From Beroe forskalii (Eukaryota; Ctenophora; Nuda; Beroida; Beroidae): 64,000 nt of DNA. Every line of letters starts with the position of its first letter. Position 1 is the first letter of the stretch. Positions 40,401 to 52,400 of this stretch are shown here, one piece after another. The DNA lies in the NCBI GenBank assembly GCA_011033025.1, contig WFMF01000272.1, positions 62,001-126,000 of the forward strand. Reading direction: 5' to 3'. The notes under the pieces are model-generated. The model was not told the DNA's origin, did not search any database, and saw nothing but the letters and a program-made list of their open reading frames with translations. Position numbers and translations under genes: made by a program.

Positions 40401-43400
40401 TTAGAACGTTATATCCTGAAAATGACGCTACTTTTGAGCTAGTATTTGGAGGGCGCGCCAACGTATTTATTTGGAGACCAGCTGCCGTTACCATCCTTCC
40501 CCCGACTGTGCGCTATTTATAAATTGTAAGAATATTTGGCAGACTTCCTACCAAAGAATGATAATCGCACATATAACCATGCTAATTATAATGCCATGAA
40601 TGCACGCACTTAAAGTGTTAAATCATGTAATTATTAATTTAGTGGGGGTAAAAGATCTCGGTGGTGGGTCTGCAACTGTTAATTTTAGAGAGACCATAGT
40701 CCATGAAGTCCTGACATCATGGATTCACTGTCTGGTTGCATTCGATGAATAATTACAATATTTTATCAAGAAACCATCTAACAAGTAACTCTTGAGGCTA
40801 CAGTCTACAACGTTAAAAGTTCTCCAAATGTTAAAGAACTACATGCGTGAACTACAATTTTTGAAGCAAGTCCAGAATCCTAATGGCAGTTGCGTGCCGC
40901 AATAGCAAATTTTGCCGGTAAATTTGGCCCCATTTGGCTATCAATGCACGATTTCAGTGTGTCTACTTGTGGTGAAATCATTATTTGTATCATGATACGT
41001 AAATCCATGCCACAACATCATGTTAAATACTAACAAGATCCATATCTCTCTTCTCTGACCTCCATCTGTCATGGTGTACCACCAATGCGGATGCATGCCG
41101 TATTGTCAAAGATTGCACAAAAGCATGGAGTGCTATTGAATTTTCAAAGTTTTATTATATGTCTACTGTAAAAATAAAACATACATAATGTGTTAAACTT
41201 CTTTCCACAGTTAACATAGTACGATCTAAACCACAGATTTTTACAAGTTAGACACATCAAAGCAGCAGCAACTTATTATGATTTACTTGCGTACGCACGT
41301 GCTGTCGTGCTATGTACGCTTGAGGGTGGCTATTGATAAGGACGTTAAAAGATGAAAAACTAATGGACCGCGTAAAATTTTCGATGCAGAAAACTTTTGA
41401 AAGAACTTTAATTCTTAGGGGAGAAACATCAAATTTCAGTTATAACCCACCATCTAATCGACCAATCTGATCGACCAGACGGCCATATGTGATTATTTTC
41501 TGCTTCAACTACAGTTCCACTTTCTGTTCTACTCGTTCTGCTTTACATAATATGAAAACGTGATTCAAAGCAAGCGGTTGCAGTTTAAATGCGTACAAAG
41601 AACCAGACTTCGCCTTCTTTGAGACGCCCGAGAGATGATCGAAGGCAAAATTATTGTTGCAGCTTTTACCATGTTTCAGACTATCAAGGTCTCGTGGACG
41701 AGCAAATGTCGCAAAAACCACTCAAATTCAGATCTTTAAGTTTTGCCAGACTTTGGTAAACAAAGATTATTCATGCGAAAAAAAACATGTAAAACAGTGT
41801 GATGATTGGAAGAAAATACGTTCTTAAATCTTTACATGATTCATCTTGATTTACACTGTTATACCAGCGATCATTTTCGAAAATTGTGAATTGTACAATT
41901 TGTCCTGAGATGTGATACTGGATACATCTTCTCAATAATTAGATGCCATTAGATTAAAAGTGTGCCGGTATATCGTTTGTACACCAGTACTATTAGTACT
42001 TGCAATCAAATTTGTTATATCAGATTGGCGGTTTCCTAAGCTCAAAACGTTCCCCCGGGCTTCACCAAGCTCTGTTTTAATATGTAGACAGCAATAGAGA
42101 GGGAGAGAATAGATGCGTGCTCGAATAGTTATGGAGGGTCATATGGCATCATTATCATAGCTCAAAGCGGCAAGTTAGTGACTTTGAACTGCCTATGCTA
42201 TACACTATTTATCATTCGAGCAGGGCTTAATTAAATCATGCTGATATCATCAAAGTAGTTCTACTTTTAGATGTACACAGCACACAATGTGGAGCATTTC
42301 CCAGACAACAAAAACATTGGGATTATAGTCCAGCAGATAGATATCATTCGATTCCGACATGTATAGTCCAAGGTATACTGCAATGTTCTTCAAATGTACA
42401 CAAAGATTTTATCAGGATATTATCAAGGTATCATCACACGATTTATACCATTCACATTTTGTAATGATCGAGGATGATTGGAATAATTTCAGTGAGTGGA
42501 ACGAAGAGGTAGTGAGTCGGAGTCGGACCATTTTTTAAACCAGTTCAGTAGGCTTTTGACCTCCATCCGGGTCTGCCCTACAGGGGTTTTATTTGACCAA
42601 AACCTCTTTATTTGATGTCACACTTCATCATTTCATGACGTTTCAAATATTTTTTATCTAAACACGGGGGAAAACACGGCAAAACTCGGGAGTGACAGGG
42701 AATTCGTTTGTACTTTTGACCTGCCGCAACAATATATCACCAATTAGACGCTAATTATACGTTAATTTGTACACCGGATGCCGATAGGTATGTTTTTAGT
42801 TTTATCAGGTCGGTTCAGAGGATAATCATATACATAAACACCATGATAATTGCTGCTTTACACTTGACATTGTTATACCGGATGTTTCTAAATTCTCAGA
42901 TGCCCGCCATTTTTGGGTAATCCACAAGTTCTTCTAGGGTGCAAGAAGACTCGATCATATTCTTTTTGTTGCTGCGCATGCAAATTATAGACGGTTTGCT
43001 TTCATCAAATTCTAACTTTGAATCATAACAATGAGGTCAAAACCAACCATCTCTTTATAACCATCTCACCCATCTCTTGAATGTCTAATGGTTGAAGGGT
43101 GGTTGGAACAGAGCTTCGAAATAGAGAGGTGGTTGGCGGGGGAAGATTCCAATAGATTACATAAATTGCTCAAAATATGTGATACATTACGTTATGATAC
43201 TGGTAATGTAATTAATGTGCTAGGGGTTGGAACATATCGCAATGCCTGTGCTTATCTCGGATGTTTCATACAGCCATAATGGCATTACATCACTTTAAAT
43301 GAGCATTGTTTGCACGATTCATCATGCAATTTGAACGTGATCTTACGCTCAGAGTACCCATTTTAGAAGATTCTGGTGAATCGAGTGAATATTATTAAGT

Positions 43401-46400
43401 CATCATAACGACCTAGAACCACTTTAAAATGTACATGTACCTATTTAAGAAATCATGTGAATGTATGTACAATTGTACCAAATACTATGAGATCATAACG
43501 TCAATTCAGTGAGATGTGTGTGAAATGGGAATTTTCGAAGATGTTACCTCACAATTTTATCAAAATCTGGTGTGGAATCTTTTAAACTTTTTCCAATATA
43601 CTTAGGATTAAAACTCACATTTTTGGATGGGCAGGGCATCAGTGAAACCCATGAGCGCCAGGTTATCTATCAGCGTCTCCCAGCTCCTTTTACCGTGCTT
43701 GGAAGGACTTTGTCCGAACATGGGGTTAGATCGGGAGGGTTCTCTCTTGCAACCCGGCGAGAGGGGTTCACGTTTTAGTGTGTGAGAGGAGAGAGGGGTT
43801 TAGTTTCAGAGTCTGAGGGGAGAAAGGGGTTTAGTTCAAGTGTCTGAGGAGGAAAAGGGTTTTACTCGTCGAAATGTCATTCAGATCAATTATTTCAATA
43901 TTTTTGTGCACCCGGCACCGAATGTAACAAATCTATAAATCTACCAGGGGCCAGGAGCCGTCATTTTCTAAAAATGTCAGCGAAAAGTGATAATAGGACG
44001 TGATTATACAAAACCCCGATTATGAAAACCCGTGATTACGTATACGAATTATATTTTCAAAACATATAATTCAATATTGGAGATAACATTATAAACCGCA
44101 CAATATGGCATTTGACATCATTTTTCCAAATTACTTTAGACAAGATAAAATGATCGTGCACGAAAAACAGACAGCTGCACCACATCAACGCCCTATATTA
44201 AACCATGATAATTACGTCACAACTACAATTATTCCTGACATACGTGATTTCCTCCCCCACTAGTGGGAAGCTGAGCTGTGGAGCTGCTGTAGAGTGGAGA
44301 ATCCGGCGTGGGAGGGAGCGGGGCGGTGCTGTAGTGTCCAGGAGGGACGGGAGGGGACGGGGGAGGGACGGAATGGGACGGGGGAGGGACGGAATGGGAC
44401 GGGGGAGGGACAGAAGGGGACGCTACGGTACAGGGCTGGTGGTTGGTGGAGGCTGAGGAATCCTTCCTGACGATGCCGGCGCGTTGTGGTTTGGTAAGGG
44501 TGTTGCTGCTGTTAGTGCGGAGTCGAACCTGGAATCGAGTGAGGAATTTATTACGATAATCACATTATATTATCGAGTGATTTTGGTACTAATTCAGGTG
44601 TCAATAGGTTCAAATTTGAGGTAATTACAGTTTCTGTTCAGGACAATGGATCAAATTGGTACCCGTTTCAGGGAAAAATGATAAAATGAAAGAGTCAATA
44701 CCGCTGGAATAAATTAAATTACGGTTCCTTTGGCATAAATTTAGCAGATTTGCCACTGATAAAAGCACCATCGAAAAGGAGACAATATGGAACTTTTTCA
44801 AAGGTTTTCTAGACAAGGAGATATGAAGTAACCGTATCTTGCCCTCTTGTATAATTCCGTGAATTTAATGCCATGGTCACGTATTAAAACAACTGACAAC
44901 TTTTCTTCTCACACACAACCGATAGGTCACATGGATAATGAGCTAAATCGGATATCTTAATTTCTTCGTATTGCGGCTTTTCATCGGAAATGAACAAATT
45001 TAACTATCATACGACAGGCGAGATCATGAGTAAATCGGTCCGTTTATGTTAGACAAATCGCTATTTTGAAAATATCGGTTCTCTGAAAAAGGAGAGAATT
45101 GGCACAATCTGTTGTCTACATGCAGAATGATTATTTCAGAAAAATATTTCAAAACAAATATTCTAGGCAATGCTCACCAGATGTGAAGGCTCGCTGCTCA
45201 TTCTCACATGATGATTTGACGCCGACATATGAGGGGGAATGTTGTTTGGTGAGGTTGCATCGCAGGGTATCTCGTCGTAGTCGTTGCTGACGCTGCCGTC
45301 TCCAGCCTCACGTAGTGCGAGAGGAGGAGGGGTCGAGGGGTGGGGATCCGGCGAGGGGATCACCGAGGATTCGTACTGAGATCTACGAGGGGGAAGAGGG
45401 TTGAGAGGAGATTAGAGGCGCGCGCGGGCACGTTAACGTCTTTATAATAGGAGACAGGTATTTCGTCATTATCCGAGAGTCCAAGTTTAGCTGATCGATG
45501 GAATGAATTGGCATTTTTCTGAAAATCTGACATAACTTTCAAAATGTCATTCTGCTCTCTCACTTGTTTGGGTAGCAGGCGGGCGGGCAGCACATGTTGC
45601 CCGGCAGTTTCTGTCTCTTCTCATCCACCACTGTGCGGGAGGCGCTGGTTCGGCGGGGTGGAAGGGGCGGGGACTCGTTCTGGTGGACTGTCAGAGAACT
45701 ACCGTTCTGAAGGTGAACGGGTTAGAACCAAAGTCGAAGGTATAACAAGGGGGATGAAGGATAGAGAGATATGAGGATATACTGTGATCATGTAAATGGG
45801 ATTTAGACATTACGAGGAAATGACAAGTTATGAATAATGTGGATAGAGATAAGGAAGCCAGTGGGTTATGGCATGTTATGATGGTCAAAATTCAGGAAAA
45901 TATTCTAGTTCTTGAAGTTTGCAATATCATGGACTAAATTATCACTCAGAGATTGTTCTTGAGACAAACACTTTGTTATCTTGTTATTGATGGCAACCAA
46001 TCAATGATATACACATCAAAGATCAGATGTTCGATACACCATCAGGTAACTGACCTTGCTAATTAAAACTGTAATTTGAGATATATCCTGGTAATTCGAT
46101 ACACACTCAAATACGAGAGAAAAGGAACAATAAGCTGTTCAGATTGAGGCAATTATCAGGGTTAATATTGACAAATTGATGACATCAACCGCTTATTTAA
46201 GGTTGCGACATCCACCATTCTGTAATGAGCTATGAGTGCTCGAGGGGCCATGAATTGCACCGAGCAACTTTGGAATCTAATTACACGGCCTAATTACAGA
46301 TTAAATGAAGGTAATTTGATTTCAAATCCCTCCGGAAACTGCTAATGTGTGTGCACACCCCTCAATAATGATAACAACGGACACACTCTGACACACTCAT

Positions 46401-49400
46401 CTCACTGGAGTTTTGCCCGCTACCGTATGCTATGATTTATCAATCATTGATGCGCGTGGAGTAAGTGAGACTTGAGTTTCTGCACTCAAAAATGTAGATT
46501 CGGCAAATATTTGAAATTCAAACAAAGTTTTAAATCGTGATTTTAAGAAAATACTGTAAACAAAACTTATCGCTCAGAGCTCTTGATATTATAATCGAAG
46601 CAGTGATTAATCTGTTTTTTACATTGTAATTCTTACCATGATGGGATGGCTAGGGTGGTTGTTGACGGTTGATTGTCTCGTGTCTTCTGGGTTTATGGAG
46701 GTATACACTGGGTCCAGGGAAGAGGACACCGACTGAAAGAGACATGTGATGGTTCAATATCGTGATCAATTGTTGTTCAATTCGACAATTCACTCTCATT
46801 TTGAGAAATTTTTGTTCAATTTACTCTCGCGTGCATTGTGCGCGCCTCGATAACAGTAAAGTTATCGTTACAAATCTGTCCCAGTCAAAGTTACCCGATT
46901 ATGATAATGATATCATTTCACAGTACTATATTTCAAATTCAGACAGTGTCCCACAATGCGCCCGCATTTTTGGAATTGAGGCACATACCGCTGTTTTCTG
47001 GTATATGGGTGAGAGGGGTGGGGGTCGGGTGCTAGTTGGGTTCAGGTTGTAATCACGGCAAAACTTCTTGTACGCTTCCTCAAATATTGCTATTCTGTTG
47101 CAGGCTTGGACACGGTTTATCTGAGATATGAAAGAAAATTTATTATTGCTAGTCTCAGCAGCTCTGATCTTTATTCTAAACAAAGTTCTGTCATTTTCAG
47201 GAGGTCAAAAATTTCAGGGAATTATTAACCCAGACATCACCGAATACTGACTTCTTTGAGTCGCTCTATCTCGTTTTTGAGCTGTGTTATCTCATCTTCT
47301 GCCTGCTCCACCAGTCTCTTTAACCTGGCGCTCTCGATATCCCTACTTCTAATCAGGTCCTTGATCAGCTTCACCTTCTTGCTAACTGACTCGTCATCCT
47401 GCTTCTTCTGAAGTTTCTGGGATATTTCATGCTTAGATTGGAGTGCAGAAGAATTCATGATGCTTAGATCGGGGATGGAAAAGGAGCATAATTTCATGAT
47501 AATTGGTTCAAGTGGGATCTGATGCTTTGATTGTAGCCTGAGATTAGATTGTTGTAATAGATGTAGACATGGATATTAATTAACACGTCAATTTTCAAAT
47601 GGTGCACATTAGCGATCCATTCGAAACCATACCAAGCAATCAAATTTTCACCTCGCCCTTTTTAATAAATCAAGTCTTTTCACCTACAGCACTTGTCGCA
47701 AATGGGAGTGTCACCTAATATGGCTGAAGACAGCCCCACCTCAACATAATACCACACATTTCCCATTAATATACAGAGTGTCCCTGTTACCATGGAAACT
47801 GTGGGAGGCACTACCACCTGCTTCACTTCAAGTGCACTTGTGTGTGTGATAACTGGTCTCACATGCGAAAAATAGGCGTGAAAACGTCATCAACTTACTA
47901 CATTGTGCTATGATAATGACGTCATCTTATAATCGCTTTTTTTTTCGTGTGGGTGAAATATAAATGTAGAGATTTGTTGGTTTCATGCCGTGCATTCCAG
48001 ACGCTTTGCACCGCACTTTTATGGTATTGTAGGCATGAATTTTTCTTTGAATAATAAACTCAACCATATTATTTTGTGGGTGAATGGTGGATTCATTTTA
48101 ATATTATTACCCCGGGCGACATACTCGATATATCCTGATATTTCCAAGACTTTTTAATGAAGCAACAACATTTCTTTGGAAATAACACCTGGCACAGCGC
48201 ATTCTAGGAAGCACGCTGGATCTAACCTTCCTACTTGACAAAAAATAACCCTCTCGACAAAATTTAAATTTCCCAGATGATATTATTATAAGCATCTAAG
48301 ATTTCATTTTAACAGGTGCATGAGTGTATATGACAAACATAACGAAATACAGCATCAATTTTCAATTCCAAAGAATGAGAAAGAATCTAAACAACTTACC
48401 AGGTCCTCTATTTCGTTCTCCAGCGCTAGAATACTGTTATTCTTCTCCGTCAACTCATCCCGTAGGAGGGTTATCTGTTCTCGTAGCTTACTCGTCATCG
48501 CCTCGTGCTGCTCTATCACCTCGTCCTGAGCTGCTTGCTGCTCGTTCATCTACAAACAGGGGGATACCGTGAGATGTGAGGAATTGACGAGGGGAACGAT
48601 GGGCAATTGAATATTGAGTTCAAACGAGGAGATCAGTGAGGATATGGTGAATAAAGGAGGGATATAGGGTAGACGGAAATAATTACTCTTCAAGGCACTC
48701 CATAAGAAACGAGGGATGCGGTGTAAGGGTACAAGAAAGGAGAACTGAGAAGCTATCACAAGGTTGATTTCAGGGTTGGAAGACTCAGGAACCAGGGAAT
48801 TTCAGAGGAAAGGTTCGAAACGGTACGTAGATCTACTTGAAAAATGAAAACGGGTCATATTACTGATTTCGACTATAGCTGCTGAGTCGAACATGTTACT
48901 TGATGCCATAAAAAGACTGTACAGATAGTAAAATATAAAGATATCAGGCAAATCTTTCCTGATTGTAGTACAAAAAACAATATAAGAAAGGAAGTAAAGG
49001 GTTAAGTTTCAAGGTCCAAAGTTTTATTATCATGTGGGAGTTGAGAACAAGATGCGAAGGGAACGCGAACAACAAACATAGTAGATGGACGTCATCATCA
49101 CGGCATAGAATGACGAATTGATAACGTCAAAAGGGCTACGTTTAGGGTACGTCGAGGGAATGTGAACGAGGGAATCTTTTCATTGAAACACAATACGAGA
49201 AAGACTCACGGAGCCGAGGTAAAATTTGAAAGGGTTAATCAATCAGGTTTGGTGCAAACTGGAAACAAGCACTTTTAAAAATGATACCATGGTAGGATCG
49301 GAGAAACTTAAAAGTTTACATAGAATGGAAATCAGAGTAAAAAAAGGAGTGGTAACCCCTTGCATCATAACTAAACTACAGTAATAAGGAAGTATCCAAT

Positions 49401-52400
49401 ATCATTCTGGTAAAAGTTTTTCACGGTTTTTCAACGAATGCGACGATCGCAGCGCATAAAATTTCATCGAAACAAAATCTTAATTAACTAAATTTCAGTG
49501 AAACCCAATCTACTAAAAGCAAAGTTTCCGAAACAGCGGATTGAGACATATTATTACTTTATTACAAGCGGTGAATCTGAGAAAGTTTACTCAACGCTTG
49601 AATTGCACACAGGTTGAACAGCTACAACATATCATTGAAGATCTTAGTAAGTTAGCAAGTTTATGGACAGACGAAAATCGGAATAGTGTAACAAAATCAA
49701 TAAATGGTCCAAAACATACACATAATATATAACAAATTCGGCGAATAGCTCAAAGTTAATAATCCACCCAATTTTTGCAGAAATTCCAGCTTACCTGGAA
49801 ATTTTTTATAACAATTCTTTAACTATTTCAGGGGCTAGTACTGGGTCTCAGGAGCCCAGAAAAAAAAGTTTACCAACCTACCCCATGGGGGCGGTGGTTT
49901 TTTGGGCCACGCCCTTTTTTATATTTATACGCTATGTCGTTTTCATAACTCGGCTTAGGAAAGTCGTAAGACTTCATTTTGGGCTCAAACGAATCGCAAT
50001 AAACATGTTTTTATACAATTGTTGACACCAATATGCCGTAGAATCCTCAGGGAAGAAGTTATGGGACAAAAACCATTTTCGGAATAGTCCGCGGACCATT
50101 ATTTGGGCTATATTGGTATCTTGGCTCAGGAAGGTCGTAGAGACTTCATTTTGGGCTCAAACAAATCGCAACAGCCGTGTTTTTATACAATTGTTGACAC
50201 CAATATGCCGTAGAACCCTCAGGGAAGAAGTTATGGGCCAAAAACCATCTTTGGAGTAGTCCGCGAACCATTATTTGGGCTATATTGGTATCTTGGCTCA
50301 GGAAGGTCGTAGAGGCTTTATCTTGGGCGCAAAAGAATCGCAACAGCCGTGTTTTTATACAATTGTTGACTCCAATATGCCATAGAACTCTCAGGGAAGA
50401 AGTTATGGTCCAAAAACCATTTTCGGAGTAGTCTGCGAACCATTATTTGGGCTATATTGGTATCTTGGCTCAGGAAGGTCGTAGAGGCTTTATCTTTGGC
50501 GCAAATGAATCGAAGGGACCATGTTTTCATTCGATTGTCGTCATAAATATGCTCGAAAACTCTCAGAAAAGAAGTTATGGGCCAAAAAGCACTTTTCAGA
50601 GTACTTGCAACCCATTCTTTGGGCTATAGTGGAATCTTGGCGGAGGAAGCTCATAGAACTCAAGAAGCTTCATTTTGAACTGAAGTGAATCACAATGGCA
50701 ATGTTTTTATTTGATTGTTGCCACAAATATGCTTGGAAACCCTCAGGAAAGAAGTTATGGATCGGAACCATGTTTCTGGCTGCCCATGACCCGTTGCTCG
50801 GGATATATTGGTATTTCGACTCATGACCTCAGGTGGGCTCAGGTAGTTCCTAGACCCAAAACCCATGATTTCATGGAGCTTTTGTAGGTAAGTAAGTATT
50901 CACTCACTGTCCTACAGCTTTAGGTCTAGGACATTATCCTACAGCTTTAGCTTTATTAACAATAGGGAACGATTCATTGGTCTCTTCTGACCAATCATGT
51001 TCTTATTTGACATGGTAGAAATCCAGAACTTAATAATACCATGATATAACTATATAAGCATCTGCACTCTTTTCCCTTCACTTCAGATTCTGTTCATTCC
51101 TCAACAACTAACAAAGTTTTACACAAACATAAATTTTAGCATACTTAGTTATTTAGCATACTTAGGTATCTATTAATACTTTAAGCTTTGGAGCTTAAAT
51201 GGTTGAAATTTGTAGTCACCTTATAATCAAGACATTTGGTGTCACTAATCTCTATAAAAGAAAATAGATGCACTTGCCTGTCACTGACAAGCTGACAAGC
51301 CTTGTTCATCCAGCTGCCGACACCAGCTGCTTCACAGCTGGAGTCATCAGGCCTAGCAGCACTAGGCAAATAAGCACCAACAGAATATATGAATAATTCA
51401 CATCAAGAATGGGTTGTGGGTACCCTGAAAAATGGTTTGTGGCCGCTATGAAATAAAATCGCGTTTTTTGTCTATAGGATCTGCCTGAGCCCGCCTGAGT
51501 TCATGAGTCGAATTTCGAAATACCAATTTAAAATCCCGAGCAATGGGTTATGGGTAACCAAAAACATGGTTTGATCCATACTTTCTTTCCTGAGGGTTTT
51601 AAAGCATATTTGTGGCACTAGTCAAATAAAAACATTGCCAAATTTGCGAGCAATTTCATGAATCTTCCACGAGCTTCCCCAGCCAGGATACCACTATAAC
51701 CCAAAGAAAAATAATTTTTGGCCCATAACTTCTTCCCTGAGAGTTCTACTATTGGAGTCTACTATTGGAGTCAACAATTGTATAAAAACACGGCTGTTGC
51801 AATTCGTTTGTGCCCAAGATAAAGCCTCTACGACCTTCCTGAGCCAAGATACCAATATAGCCCAAATAATGGTTCGCAGACTACTCCGAAATTGTTTTTT
51901 GGCCCATAACTTCTTCCCTGAGAGTTCTATGGCATATTGGAGTCAACAATTGTATGAAAACACGGCTGCTGCGATTCTTTTGCGCCCAAGATAAAGCCTC
52001 TACGACCTTCCTGAGCCAAGATACCAATATAGCCCAAATAATGGTTTGCGGACTACTCCGAAGATGGTTTTTGGCCCATAACTTCTTCCCTGAGGGTTCT
52101 ACGGCATATTGGTGTCAAAAATTGTATAAAAACACGGCTGTTGCGATTCGTTTGAGACCAAAAAGAAGTCTCTACGACCTTCCTGAGCCAAGATACCAAT
52201 ATAGCCAAAATAATGGTTCGCGGACTACTCCGAAAATGGTTTTTGGCCCATAACATCTTCCCTGAGGGTTCTACGGCATATTGGTGTCAACAATTGTATA
52301 AAAACACGGCTGTTGCGATTCGTTAGAGCCCAAAATGAAGTCTCTACGACCTTCCTGAGCCAAGATATCAATATAGCCCAAATAATGGTCCGCGGACTAC

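Larger units (their letters stand above)
36865..43618 (-). other. Intron where PH-domain exons would be expected
   Basis: 6.75 kb searched by eye on the minus strand for PH signatures (W-x-x-R-W/Y-F-x-L); none found. Holds degenerate repeats at 37130-37640 (TGTGTGGGTGGGCC about four times, AAGATATCC), three TCACGTGA E-boxes at 40131-40183, and mini-element copies. Nothing else is supported. Confidence 0.5.

Noticed and set aside
41509..41721. 70-codon minus-strand open frame ending in KAERVEQKVEL
   Set aside because: No similarity recognised, and no splice sites linking it to neighbouring exons.
42478..42578. Possible minus-strand exon encoding MEVKSLLNWFKKWSDSD after a CTGTAG acceptor
   Set aside because: The acceptor phase fits exon 43619, but there is no good donor, it does not lead into the next exon in frame, and it is not PH-like.
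44205..44456. Plus-strand frame with Gly/Arg/Asp repeats (GRGRDGMGRGRD)
   Set aside because: Antisense shadow of the proline-rich exon 44528-44244 and its 21-bp repeat.
47680..47862. 60-codon minus-strand open frame conserved at 59564-59746
   Set aside because: It is conserved only because it lies inside the segmental duplication; it falls in an intron between coiled-coil exons, has no matching splice pattern, and overlaps a non-coding X-box.
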